NCBI RefSeq assembly: GCF_900142715.1
Contig: NZ_FRBX01000010.1
Span: forward strand, 1-59,839
Length of the DNA: 59,839 bases
Direction: 5' to 3'
From: Flavobacterium pectinovorum
GTDB taxonomy: Bacteria > Bacteroidota > Bacteroidia > Flavobacteriales > Flavobacteriaceae
Part shown: in pieces, positions 34,354-43,671 of the stretch
How the letters are laid out: the number at the start of each line of letters is the position of its first letter
How positions within the stretch are numbered: the stretch's first letter is position 1
Program-made: the position numbers and the translations under genes
Notes under the pieces: model-generated
Database searches by the model: none
What the model saw: the letters and a program-made list of their open reading frames with translations, nothing else
Told to the model about the DNA's origin: nothing

Positions 34354-37300
34354 ATGAAGCTTACCATTACTAAAATACATTACACTCCAATTTTGATTTG
34401 CATATTTTTATTATGTTCAACGCTATCTTTTAGTCAGGAAAAACTAACGTCCCGAAAAATACACTATGTTCCGGACGGAAATAGTTTTGTGCTTAAAAAT
34501 GGTACGCGAAAATTCAATAGAGCACTTTATGGCTCAAATACAGGATTTAGAGTAGAAACAGGGGATTTGCCGGAATTTGCTATGTATATGCCCGGAATGG
34601 GTGGGAATTTAAAGTTTGGCTTAGTAAACGGAAAAGAGAATAAATGGATTACAGAAGCTTCAAAAATTGAAACAAGATATGTTTTAGGAATAATGCAATA
34701 TCAAATTCAGGATCCGGTTTTAGGATCCGGAAAATTGTTTATTGATGTCGTTGCTTTAAAAGAAAAAGAAGGTTTTGTTGTAAAAGTCTACGGTAAAAAC
34801 GTATCAAAAAATACCAATTTAATCTGGGCATTTGGTGGCGCAACAGGTAAAAAGTTCAGTCGTGATGGAGATATTGGCGCAGATCCTGAATCTGTTTTTT
34901 ATTTAAAACCAGAATATTGCACCAACAATAAATACACTTTAAAAAAAGAGTCATTTTTGTTGGAATATGGTTCAGAAAGCAACAAACAAAAAACAGGAAA
35001 TAATAAAAATATAAACGGATTTTTTCCTGAATCTCAAATGCATTTAGCCAATGCGAACAGTCAAAATTCTCCCTTGGAATTGTTTAATTCTACTGCAGAA
35101 TCATTGCCCGCTATTACAGGAAAAAGAAACTCAGTTGATGAAAAAGCACAATATTTTTTATTTTTATCAGAAGATTCAAAAGATAATTTTACCCAAAAAA
35201 CAATAGCAGAACTTTACGAAAAATCAGTTAAGGAAACACAGACTTTAGCAAATAGAGTTAAAGTCGAAACTCCTGATCCATATATTAATACACTAGGTTC
35301 AGCGCTTTCAATTGCAGCCGACGGAATTTGGGAAAGTCCTGCATATCTTCATGGTGCCATTGCATGGCGAATGTACCTAAATGCCTGGCGTGGTGCTTAT
35401 ACTGCAGATCCTTTGGGATGGCATGACAGGGCAAAAACACATTTTACAAGCTACAGCAACTCGCAGGTTTTATCGCCAGAAAGTGGTCCGGTTGTTTTTG
35501 ATGAAGAAAAAAATCTCGCACGTCAAAAAGAAGAAATCGGAACCTCGATGTTTAGCAGCGGTTATATTAGCCGTAATCCAAATAAAAATACTTTGGCGCA
35601 TCATTATGATATGAATCTGGTATTCATAGATCAGATGTTGCGCCATTTTAAATGGACGGGCGACGTTGCTTTTATGAAAGAAATGTGGCCCACAATTCAA
35701 AGGCATTTAAACTGGGAAAAGCGAAATTTTGATGCTGATAATGACGGACTTTATGATGCATATGCAACTATTTGGGCGAGCGATGCACTGCAATACAGCG
35801 GTGGAGGCGTGATTCATTCTTCGGCATATAATTATTATGCAAATAAAACTGTTGCTGAGGTTGCCAAAATTGTAAACGCAGATACAAAGCCATTTTCTAA
35901 TGAAGCCGACAAAATTTTAAAAGCCACAAACGATCAACTTTGGATTCCCAAAAAAGGAATTTTTGCCGAATATAAAGATGCTCTCGGAAATAGATTATTA
36001 CACGATGTTCCCGGAATCTGGAGCATTTATCATACGATCGATTCAGAATTATCAAATCCTTTTGAAAGTTATCAAATGCTGAATTATGTCGATAAACAAA
36101 TTCCGCATATTCCAATTTCAGTAGAAGGATTGGATAAAAAAGATTTGTACGTAATAAGTACAACCAATTGGCAGCCTTATACCTGGTCGATTAATAACGT
36201 GGCTCTTGCCGAGCAATTGCATACTTCATTGGCTTTTTGGCAAGGCGGAAAAAGTGAAGAAGCTTACAAAATGTGGGAAAGTGTTTTGATCGAAAGTATG
36301 TATTTGGGCGCATCACCCGGAGGTTTTGAGCAATTGTTGTATCAGGACGCAATACGTGGAGAATTATATCGTGATTTTGCAGATCCAATTGGTATGGCGT
36401 CGCGAACTTTAGTCGAAGGACTTTACGGAATTCAGCCTGATGCTCTAAAAGGCGTTTTAACTATTAAACCCGGTTTTTCTTCAAAATGGAACGAAGCTTC
36501 TTTAGAAATTCCGGATATTACTTTTTCTTTCAAAAGAGAAAATAAAAAAGAAACGTATCATATTGAGAATCGTTTAGGAACACAAATGAATTTGTGTTTG
36601 GTTGTAAACGCTCCTTTCGAAAACATTCAGGGTATTACTGTAAATGGTAAAATAGCCAGTTACAGAGCTGCTCCTCAAACAATAGAAAATCCTAAAATCA
36701 TCATAGAAACACCGTATGCTAAAACTTATGATGTGGTTGTTAACTGGCGCGGAGGAACTATCGAAAAAATGCATCCAAAACCATTTTATACTTCAGGAGA
36801 AAATCTGGATATGCTGGTTTTTAAATCTCAAATCCTTTCTGTTTATGATCCGCAATCTGTTTTGGGAGAAATTTCGAATAAAGAAAAAATGCTTCATGCG
36901 ACTGTAAACGGAGAGGGAAATAAGATGTTTTTTGTAAAATTGAAACAGGGAGAATTCTTTTGGTGGGAACCGATACACTTAAACATAAAAGCAAAAGAAC
37001 AATCAAATGAAAAAGTCACAGATTGGGATAAACCTTTGGATAAATCGGTACGTGCAGAAACAATTTCTCTTTCATCCTTTTTCAATTCAAAAGTAACCGA
37101 TATTTTTAATTACGAATATCTTTCGCCAAGACCGAAAACGGTAACATTACAATTACCAAAACAAGGAATTGGAAATTGGTGTTATCCAAACGTTTCGGTA
37201 AAAATTGATGACAAAGGATTGCGCGAAAAAGCAAAGGCAAACGGAAAAATTACAACTCCAAACGGGATTCCGTTTCAAACGCCTTCTGATGAAAATCAAA

Positions 37301-37773
37301 AAAATATAATCTTCACTTCGATGTGGGATAATTTTCCGGAAAGTATTGATATTCCGCTTGACGGAAAAGCTTCTCATACTTATTTTATGATGGCCGGAAC
37401 TACAAACCCAATGCAAAGCCGAATTGTAAATGGTGAAATAAAAATAAATTATACGGATGGAACTTCGGATGTTTTAGAATTAAAAAATCCTGAAAACTGG
37501 TGGCCAATTGAACAGGATTATTTTATTGACGGACTTGCGTTTACAACTGATGCGCCAAAACCGCCAAGAGTTTATTTAAAAACAGGAGAAATTACAAGAG
37601 ATTTTGCAGCTTTTAAAACCATAAAAGGTTTCTCAAATTATGGAGTTGAGGGAGGCGCAGGAACAATTTTGGATTTGCCTTTGGATAAAAATAAAACATT
37701 AAAAAGTTTGACTTTGAGAACTATCGCAAATGATGTTGTGATTGGTTTGATGAGTGTTACTTTAATTAGATAA
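34354..37773 (+). CDS. DUF4450-like large secreted protein, probable six-hairpin glycosidase
   Basis: The protein has 1139 residues, with a signal peptide (ending LSFSQ). The N-terminal part (RKIHYVPDGNSFVLKNGTRK, YMPGMGGNLKFGL) resembles DUF4450 proteins of Bacteroidota. The middle looks like an (alpha/alpha)6 catalytic region (AWRMYLNAWRGAYTADPLGW, WPTIQRHLNWEKRNFDADND, TTNWQPYTWSIN, IGMASRTLVEGLYGI). The C-terminal third is beta-rich. I infer a glycoside hydrolase acting on an RG-I side chain or backbone, but no reaction can be named from sequence. It has its own locus element upstream and begins the rightward run to 42247. Confidence 0.7.
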   Translation: MKLTITKIHYTPILICIFLLCSTLSFSQEKLTSRKIHYVPDGNSFVLKNGTRKFNRALYGSNTGFRVETGDLPEFAMYMPGMGGNLKFGLVNGKENKWITEASKIETRYVLGIMQYQIQDPVLGSGKLFIDVVALKEKEGFVVKVYGKNVSKNTNLIWAFGGATGKKFSRDGDIGADPESVFYLKPEYCTNNKYTLKKESFLLEYGSESNKQKTGNNKNINGFFPESQMHLANANSQNSPLELFNSTAESLPAITGKRNSVDEKAQYFLFLSEDSKDNFTQKTIAELYEKSVKETQTLANRVKVETPDPYINTLGSALSIAADGIWESPAYLHGAIAWRMYLNAWRGAYTADPLGWHDRAKTHFTSYSNSQVLSPESGPVVFDEEKNLARQKEEIGTSMFSSGYISRNPNKNTLAHHYDMNLVFIDQMLRHFKWTGDVAFMKEMWPTIQRHLNWEKRNFDADNDGLYDAYATIWASDALQYSGGGVIHSSAYNYYANKTVAEVAKIVNADTKPFSNEADKILKATNDQLWIPKKGIFAEYKDALGNRLLHDVPGIWSIYHTIDSELSNPFESYQMLNYVDKQIPHIPISVEGLDKKDLYVISTTNWQPYTWSINNVALAEQLHTSLAFWQGGKSEEAYKMWESVLIESMYLGASPGGFEQLLYQDAIRGELYRDFADPIGMASRTLVEGLYGIQPDALKGVLTIKPGFSSKWNEASLEIPDITFSFKRENKKETYHIENRLGTQMNLCLVVNAPFENIQGITVNGKIASYRAAPQTIENPKIIIETPYAKTYDVVVNWRGGTIEKMHPKPFYTSGENLDMLVFKSQILSVYDPQSVLGEISNKEKMLHATVNGEGNKMFFVKLKQGEFFWWEPIHLNIKAKEQSNEKVTDWDKPLDKSVRAETISLSSFFNSKVTDIFNYEYLSPRPKTVTLQLPKQGIGNWCYPNVSVKIDDKGLREKAKANGKITTPNGIPFQTPSDENQKNIIFTSMWDNFPESIDIPLDGKASHTYFMMAGTTNPMQSRIVNGEIKINYTDGTSDVLELKNPENWWPIEQDYFIDGLAFTTDAPKPPRVYLKTGEITRDFAAFKTIKGFSNYGVEGGAGTILDLPLDKNKTLKSLTLRTIANDVVIGLMSVTLIR

Positions 37774-37854
37774 TTTTTTAATTAGAGAATGTGTCAATGA
37801 GATAATTAGATAATGCGTGGCTAACTTTGACAAAGCTTAGATAGTGATAAAAAA

Positions 37855-37935
37855 AGCTCAAGAGGAGCAATATATTTATAGAAACATTTTACCCATAGGA
37901 ATTAAAGTCCCAGAGGGACGATATATAAATTATTA
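37855..37935. repeat. Intergenic element (AAGTCCCAGAGGGACGATAT)
   Basis: A short AT-rich stretch with the internal palindrome TCCCAGAGGGA, of the kind scattered between genes in some flavobacterial genomes. It lies in the 260-bp gap between two locus genes. Only one copy is in this window. Confidence 0.45.
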
Positions 37936-37954
37936 ATTAGATAATGCATGTCAA

Positions 37955-37987
37955 AGCTTTGTCAAAGTTTAAAACTTTGACAAAGCT
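37955..37987. repeat. Palindrome of the AGCTTTGTCAAAG family
   Basis: The arms AGCTTTGTCAAAGTTT and the complement form a near-perfect hairpin in the gap before the 38034 gene. The sequence after it (CCTGAAACTATCAAAACTAA) resembles the end of the microsatellite region near 34146-34170. Confidence 0.75.
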
Positions 37988-38033
37988 GCCGCAAATCAGA
38001 ACCTGAAACTATCAAAACTAACCCTATATTCAA

Positions 38034-40157
38034 ATGAAAAAATATCAATTAATTACTTTATTTCTATTTTCCGTTTCGATGTTTGCACAAAAAATAGACA
38101 GAAAAGCAGTAGTAACAAGACATAACGTGCAAATTACCGCTATCGATACTTTGGCTTCGTTAACTGTAGGTAATGGTGCTTTTGCTTTTACTGTAGACGC
38201 TACAGGCTTGCAGACTTTTCCAAAAAAATATGAAAACGGAATCCCGTTAGGAACGCAGTCAGAATGGGGTTGGGACAGTTATAAAAACACAAAAGGTTAT
38301 AAGTTTTCAGAGACTTTAAGAGATTACAAACAATACGGAAGAGACATTTCATATACCGTTCAAATAAAAGAACCGGCGAGAAGAGTCGAAGCGGTGAATT
38401 GGTTTCGTCAAAATCCGCATTTACTGCAATTAGGAAATTTAGGTTTTGAAATCACCAAAAAAGACGGGACCACAGCAAAACCGGAAGACATAAAATCAAT
38501 TGTTCAAAAACTGAATTTATGGTCTGGAGAAATCGAAAGTTATTTTGAAGTAGAAGGCATTCCGGTAACGGTTTTAACAGCTTCTCATCAGGAAAAAGAT
38601 GCAATTGGCGTAAAAGTAAAATCAGATTTATTGCAGCTAAAACGCTTGAAAATTAGCTTAAGAATTCCGTTTCCAACCGGAGATTGGGCAGATATGGGAA
38701 CACAATGGGAAGGAAAACAAGATTATAAAAGTACTCTTGTAGAAAAGTCTAAAAATGAAGCTGTTGTAACGCACATAATGGACAGTATTTCTTATCATGT
38801 AAATTTGATGTGGAAAGGAAATGTGCAAATTAAAAAAAACTCAGATCATTATTTTGTTGTTGAAGCTTCGAATACGAATGTTTTAGAATTGAGCTGTCTT
38901 TTTGCTTTAGCAGAAAAAAAAGCAGCAAATTCTTCTTTCGCAGAAATTGAAAATAGCAGTATAAAAGGCTGGGAAAAATTCTGGAAAAGTGGTGCAGCTG
39001 TAGATTTTTCAGGAAGTACAGATAAGCGTGCTAATGAATTAGAAAGACGGGTTATTCTATCTCAATATCTTACCAAAGTGCAATGTACAGGAAAAGTTCC
39101 ACCACAGGAAACAGGATTAACCTATAACAGTTGGTACGGAAAACCGCATTTAGAAATGCATTGGTGGCATGGCGTTCATTTTGCACTTTGGAACAGACCG
39201 GAACTATTAGAAAAAAGCCTGCCATGGTATCAAAAGGTTTTTGATAAAGCAAAAAACATAGCCAAAAGACAAGGTTTTGAAGGTGCAAGATGGCAAAAAA
39301 TGACCGATCCTGATGGAAATGAAAGTCCATCGTCTGTAGGTTCATTTTTGATTTGGCAACAGCCCCATTTTATTACTTATGCCGAATTAATATACAGAGC
39401 AAATCCAACAAATAAAACCTTGAATTTGTATAGCGAACGCGTTTTTGCTACGGCAGATTTTATGGCTTCGTTTGCTAATTATGATGCTAAAAATGATCGA
39501 TATGTTTTGGGACCGGGTGTAATTCCTGCTCAAGAACGCTTTAAGGCGATGGAAACTTTTAACCCAACTTATGAATTAGCATATTGGAATTGGGCGTTAA
39601 AAACAGCAATCGAATGGAAGAAAAAACTAAATCAGAAAGTACCTGAAAAATGGGAAACCGTTTTGGCTAAATTATCAAAATTACCCGTTTCAGATCAGGT
39701 TTATCTGGCTACGGAAAGTGCGACAGATTCATACACAAATCCAGAATTTAAAACCGATCATCCATCTGTATTGGGAACTTTCGGAATGCTTCCTGAAACA
39801 TCTCTTTTAGATAAAAAAATCATGAAAAATACGTTTGATCTGGTTTGGAAAACCTGGTCATGGGACAAAACCTGGGGATGGGATTTCCCGATGACAGCTA
39901 TGTCTGCAGCACGTTTGCAAATGCCGGAAAAAGCGATTGATGCCCTTTTTATGAACGTAACAACAAATACGTATTTAAAAAACGGACATAATTATCAGGC
40001 AGAAAGACTAACATTATACCTTCCCGGAAACGGCGGATTATTAACCGCAGTCGCCATGATGTGCGCCGGTTGGGACGGATCGACTGAAGAAAATCCCGGT
40101 TTCCCGAAAGATGGAACCTGGAAAGTGAAGAGTGAAGGATTTAAGAAAATGTTTTGA
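38034..40157 (+). CDS. Six-hairpin glycosidase-like secreted protein
   Basis: The protein has 707 residues, with a signal peptide (ending MFAQ). An N-terminal beta domain (TLASLTVGNGAFAFTVDATG) is followed by an (alpha/alpha)6-barrel-like domain: GLTYNSWYGKPHLEMHWWHG, FNPTYELAYWNWALKTAIEW, WGWDFPMTAMSAARL and LYLPGNGGLLTAVAMMCAG. The layout recalls the GH65/GH95-type superfamily, but I cannot assign a family. No locus element lies directly upstream, so it is probably transcribed from the DUF4450-like gene or from an unrecognised promoter. An exo-acting role on RG-I side chains is a guess from context. Confidence 0.65.
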   Translation: MKKYQLITLFLFSVSMFAQKIDRKAVVTRHNVQITAIDTLASLTVGNGAFAFTVDATGLQTFPKKYENGIPLGTQSEWGWDSYKNTKGYKFSETLRDYKQYGRDISYTVQIKEPARRVEAVNWFRQNPHLLQLGNLGFEITKKDGTTAKPEDIKSIVQKLNLWSGEIESYFEVEGIPVTVLTASHQEKDAIGVKVKSDLLQLKRLKISLRIPFPTGDWADMGTQWEGKQDYKSTLVEKSKNEAVVTHIMDSISYHVNLMWKGNVQIKKNSDHYFVVEASNTNVLELSCLFALAEKKAANSSFAEIENSSIKGWEKFWKSGAAVDFSGSTDKRANELERRVILSQYLTKVQCTGKVPPQETGLTYNSWYGKPHLEMHWWHGVHFALWNRPELLEKSLPWYQKVFDKAKNIAKRQGFEGARWQKMTDPDGNESPSSVGSFLIWQQPHFITYAELIYRANPTNKTLNLYSERVFATADFMASFANYDAKNDRYVLGPGVIPAQERFKAMETFNPTYELAYWNWALKTAIEWKKKLNQKVPEKWETVLAKLSKLPVSDQVYLATESATDSYTNPEFKTDHPSVLGTFGMLPETSLLDKKIMKNTFDLVWKTWSWDKTWGWDFPMTAMSAARLQMPEKAIDALFMNVTTNTYLKNGHNYQAERLTLYLPGNGGLLTAVAMMCAGWDGSTEENPGFPKDGTWKVKSEGFKKMF

Positions 40158-40163
40158 GTGAGA

Positions 40164-40371
40164 AATGGCACACGGATGACGCGGGTTTAAACGGGTTAAC
40201 GCGGATTTTTTATTGTTTTGTCATTTCGAGGAACGAGAAATCGCATCCAGAGAGCGACGAACTGTGTGGTTACGTTATGTGATTTCTCCTCTGTCGAAAT
40301 GACAATACAGCGAAAAAAAATAAAAAAAATCAGCGACAATCTGCCTAAACCCGCGTCATCCGCGTGCCATT
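40164..40371. repeat. Nested inverted-repeat element
   Basis: Outer arms AATGGCACACGGATGACGCG (from 40164) and its near-perfect complement (40346-40371) enclose a second inverted element at 40217-40303 (arms TTTGTCATTTCGAGGAACGA and TCCTCTGTCGAAATGACA). The inner element belongs to the family at 27984 and 50978. Confidence 0.8.
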
Positions 40372-40396
40372 ACAATCCAACAAAAAAAAACTAATT

Positions 40397-42247
40397 ATGA
40401 AAAATAAACTTTTACTAACCTTCTTGTTTTTATCAGGTTCACTATTTGCACAAAAACAAATGGAAAACCTTAACCGCGGCGTTATCGCAGTAAAAAACAA
40501 CAATCAGTTTTTTATAGGATGGCGTGTTTTAGGAACAGATCCTGATGATTTGGCTTTTAATTTATACCGTAAAAGCGGAATAAAAAAAGCAATCAAACTG
40601 AATGAAAAACCAATTCTTGGAGCGACAAATTTTATTGATACGAAAGCAAATCCTAAGGAAGAAAATACCTGGTTTGTAAAAACGGTTTTAAAAGGAAAAG
40701 AAACGGATGCAAAAGGAAGTTTTACAATTCCTGCCGAAAGTCCGGATAAAGAGTATTTGTCGATTGTGCTAAAACCCGTTGAAGGTTATATCCCAAATGA
40801 TCTTTCGGTGGGAGATTTAGATGGCGACGGACGTTACGATTTGATTGTACACATGACGGGAAAAGCGCATGATAACTCGCATACCGGAATTACAGATCCG
40901 CCTATATTTCAGGCGTATACTTTGGATGGGAAATTTTTATGGCAAATTAATTTAGGAAAGAACATCCGCGAAGGCGCACATTATACACAGTTTATGGTGT
41001 ATGACTTGGATGGTGACGGGATTTCTGAATTGGTTTGCAAAACTGCCGACGGAACAACAGACAGTGCAAATAATGTAGTAGGCGATGCATCAAAAGATTG
41101 GGTTGATCGGGATGAAAAATCGCCAACTTATGGTAAAATTCTAAAAGGCCCTGAATATCTTTCGGTTTTTAATGGAAGAAACGGAAAGCTGGTTACAACG
41201 GTTGATTACATTGCAGAAAGAGGTGATCTCGCAGGCTGGGGCGGAAGAGGCGGCAGCGGAGGAAATGATACAAAAGGCAACAGAATAGATCGTTTTACGG
41301 CTTGTGTTGCTTATTTAGACGGCATTCATCCGAGCGTTGTGATGTGTAGAGGTTATTACGGAAGAACGGTTTTGGCAGCCTGGGATTTTAAAAATAACAA
41401 ACTCACTTCGAGATGGGTTTTTGATAGTAAAGATGCCGAGAATCCGTATTCCGGAATGGGAAATCACGGACTTACGGTTGCTGATGTTGATAACGACGGA
41501 AAAGATGAAATTATCTACGGCGCAATGTGCGTGGATGACGATGGAAAAGGTTTGTACACAACTGGTTTTAGACACGGTGATGCGTTGCATGTTTCTGATC
41601 TTGATCCTGATATTCCGGGTTTGGAAGCATTTGGAATTCATGAAATTGAAAACGGAACAACAGGTCCGGGAGTTACTTTGTTTGCTGCTGCAGATGGCAA
41701 AGTTTTATTTACAGATTCTCCAAACGAAGATGTTGGCCGTGGCGTTGCCGATAATATTGATCCAACCCGAAAAGGAGCGCAATGCTGGTGGTCTGGATCT
41801 CCTGATTTGCATGATATAAAAGGCAAGCCGATTGGAAAAGCACCAACATCAACGAATTTTTTAATTTATTGGGATGGAGATACTTCTAGAGAATTGCTCA
41901 ACTCTAATTATATTGATAAGTATAATGCTGGGAGATTGTTTACAGCAACGGGCGCAGCTTCAAATAACGGGACAAAATCGACTCCGGCGCTTTCTGCAGA
42001 TATTTTGGGCGATTGGCGGGAAGAACTGATTCTAAGATCTGAAGACAATAAAGAATTACGAATTTACTCCACCACAATTCCAACCGAAATCAGGCAATAT
42101 ACTTTAATGCATGATCCACAATATAGGTTGAGCGTTGCCTGGCAAAATGTGGGTTACAATCAGCCGCCGCATACGAGTTTTTATATGGGAAAAGACATGA
42201 AACCCGCACCAAAACCTAATATTGTTTTAATGCCTGTTAAGAAATAA
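40397..42247 (+). CDS. PL11 rhamnogalacturonan lyase
   Basis: The protein has 616 residues from the ATG at 40397, which opens a clean signal peptide (ending LFAQ). A GTG frame from 40364 begins inside the intergenic repeat and is rejected. The sequence follows PL11 (YesW/YesX type): MENLNRGVIAV, SVGDLDGDGRYDLIVHMTG, YDLDGDGISELVCKTADGTT, NHGLTVADVDNDGKDEIIYG and DILGDWREELILRS. Repeated D-x-D-x-D-G segments are calcium-binding loops of the eight-bladed propeller. It cuts Rha-GalA bonds of RG-I by beta-elimination, making the unsaturated ends that the two GH105 enzymes remove. Confidence 0.93.
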   Translation: MKNKLLLTFLFLSGSLFAQKQMENLNRGVIAVKNNNQFFIGWRVLGTDPDDLAFNLYRKSGIKKAIKLNEKPILGATNFIDTKANPKEENTWFVKTVLKGKETDAKGSFTIPAESPDKEYLSIVLKPVEGYIPNDLSVGDLDGDGRYDLIVHMTGKAHDNSHTGITDPPIFQAYTLDGKFLWQINLGKNIREGAHYTQFMVYDLDGDGISELVCKTADGTTDSANNVVGDASKDWVDRDEKSPTYGKILKGPEYLSVFNGRNGKLVTTVDYIAERGDLAGWGGRGGSGGNDTKGNRIDRFTACVAYLDGIHPSVVMCRGYYGRTVLAAWDFKNNKLTSRWVFDSKDAENPYSGMGNHGLTVADVDNDGKDEIIYGAMCVDDDGKGLYTTGFRHGDALHVSDLDPDIPGLEAFGIHEIENGTTGPGVTLFAAADGKVLFTDSPNEDVGRGVADNIDPTRKGAQCWWSGSPDLHDIKGKPIGKAPTSTNFLIYWDGDTSRELLNSNYIDKYNAGRLFTATGAASNNGTKSTPALSADILGDWREELILRSEDNKELRIYSTTIPTEIRQYTLMHDPQYRLSVAWQNVGYNQPPHTSFYMGKDMKPAPKPNIVLMPVKK

Positions 42248-42250
42248 AAG

Positions 42251-42282
42251 AAAAGCGTTCCGTTTTAAATCGGAACGCTTTT
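42251..42282. terminator. Bidirectional terminator
   Basis: A perfect 12-bp stem (AAAAGCGTTCCG at 42251-42262 with 42271-42282) has an 8-nt loop and A/T-runs on both sides, between convergent genes. Confidence 0.92.
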
Positions 42283-42294
42283 TTAAATTATTAT

Positions 42295-43251
42295 TTACTG
42301 TTTTTTCAAAGTATTAATTTCATCGGCAGAAACTTTAATAACAGTTCCGTGGCGTGTTCCTTCGGGAAAACTAATTTGTTCCGAAATATCTTCCCAGCCA
42401 TTTGAGGTTTCTTTTACTGCGCCGTATTTCTTCAAAGTATACTTGTCAAAATAAACAATCCAGTTGTTATTAATTTTAATTGCTGTTGGTCCTTCTGCCC
42501 AATAATTTCCTGTAATAGGCTCACTTGCTTTGCTGTAAGGTCCTGTTAGGTTTTTACTTCGGGCAATTTTGATATTCTTCTGCACCGGATTTCGGGTTTC
42601 ATCTTTTAAAAACATCACAAATTCCTGATCTTGTTTTACAATCGTAGCATCTATTACATTAAATCCGGGTTCGTAAAGCAATTTTGTTTTTGCAAATTTT
42701 TTAAAATCTTTGGTTGTTGTATAATAAATACGATGATTGTATCCTTTTTCTTCTTCTGATTTTGTTTCGGGAAATTTTCCATCAATTGTCGAAGCCCAAT
42801 AAATCATGTATGTTTTTGATTTTTCGTCATAAGTAATTTCGGGCGCCCAAGTATTTCGGGTTTTTTCTTCATATGCCATTACGGGAATAAACTCTTGTTT
42901 TGACCAATGAATCAAATCTTTAGAAGAAGCATAACCAATGCCTTTATCAGTCCAGCTCACCGTCCAGACCATATGATATAAGCCATCGCCACCTTTAATC
43001 ACACAGGGATCACGCATCAGTTTGTCTTTCCCTACTTCGGGAGTTAAAAATGATGTGTCGTTTTTTAAAGCAATCCATTTGTAACCATCATCGCTATAAG
43101 CCAAATGTAGACCATCTTCTCCATTTCCTTTAAAATAAGTAAATATATATCCGTCTGGAGTTTTATGCTGAGATTCCACCGGAATTGCCATCCAAAAACA
43201 AATAAAAAACAATACGGTTTTTAGATTTTTTAATGCGCTTGATTTCTTCAT
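42295..43251 (-). CDS. GH43-family glycosidase
   Basis: The protein has 318 residues, with an N-terminal signal-like segment. It is a five-bladed propeller of GH43 type: GYIFTYFKGNGEDGLHLAYS, MRDPCVIKGGDGLYHMVW, TWAPEITYDEKSKTYMIYW and NYWAEGPTAIKINNNWIVYF, where the Glu in AEGP is the expected general acid. Members remove arabinose, galactose or related side-chain sugars. It is a single leftward gene, opposite the second susC, and has its own locus element. Substrate cannot be set by eye. Confidence 0.82.
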   Translation of the reverse strand: MKKSSALKNLKTVLFFICFWMAIPVESQHKTPDGYIFTYFKGNGEDGLHLAYSDDGYKWIALKNDTSFLTPEVGKDKLMRDPCVIKGGDGLYHMVWTVSWTDKGIGYASSKDLIHWSKQEFIPVMAYEEKTRNTWAPEITYDEKSKTYMIYWASTIDGKFPETKSEEEKGYNHRIYYTTTKDFKKFAKTKLLYEPGFNVIDATIVKQDQEFVMFLKDETRNPVQKNIKIARSKNLTGPYSKASEPITGNYWAEGPTAIKINNNWIVYFDKYTLKKYGAVKETSNGWEDISEQISFPEGTRHGTVIKVSADEINTLKKQ

Positions 43252-43286
43252 AAAAAATGATTTTCAAAGGTATTTTTCTTCATTAG

Positions 43287-43330
43287 TAAAAGTATAATTA
43301 ATGCATAAAAATCCCATCCTGCAAAATCAT
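43287..43330 (-). promoter_or_regulatory. Locus operator plus -7 box for GH43 gene
   Basis: On the minus strand ATGATTTTGCAGGATG is followed after 20 bp by TACTTTTA (43287-43294), the same -7 sequence as at the GH106 gene. The right half-site is intact, the left half is poor. It ends 63 bp before the start codon. Confidence 0.65.
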
Positions 43331-43593
43331 TTTTGTTTAAAATTTGAATCATTATTATGTGTTTTGTTGTGTAAATTTTCACAAATATAAAATAACCATC
43401 AATTTACACGATCGTATTTTTATTTGATAATTTTTTACAAATAAAAATATGATATCTATAATTAAAATCTCATTTTGTTTTGATATTACTATTTGGGTTT
43501 GTTTTTATTTCTTGTTTATTGAAAATCAAGTAGTTGACGATTATTTTGGTTAAAAAAATCTTAATAATGTGTTGTAATGCATTGAAAACTAAC

Positions 43594-43637
43594 AGGATAC
43601 TACAGGATGGTAAGAAAATTACTTCTGGATAAATTTG
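43594..43637 (+). promoter_or_regulatory. Locus operator plus -7 box for second susCD
   Basis: AGGATACTACAGGATG (43594-43609), a 20-bp spacer, then TAAATTTG (43630-43637). It ends 62 bp before the start codon, identical in every measure to the first susC. Confidence 0.82.
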
Positions 43638-43671
43638 AGTAGCTAACTATTAATTAACCAAATTAACTTTT

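Larger units (their letters stand above)
43252..43671. other. Divergent promoter region, GH43 / second susC
   Basis: This 420-bp region contains two outward-facing locus elements (43315-43330 minus, 43594-43609 plus). The part between them is AT-rich and otherwise featureless. Confidence 0.75.

Noticed and set aside
40364..40396. GTG start upstream of the PL11 gene
   Set aside because: It falls inside an intergenic inverted repeat and would put an extension before a clean signal peptide that begins at 40397.
41315..41641. 108-codon antisense frame in the PL11 gene
   Set aside because: It is a shadow of a well-supported gene on the other strand, with no recognisable product.
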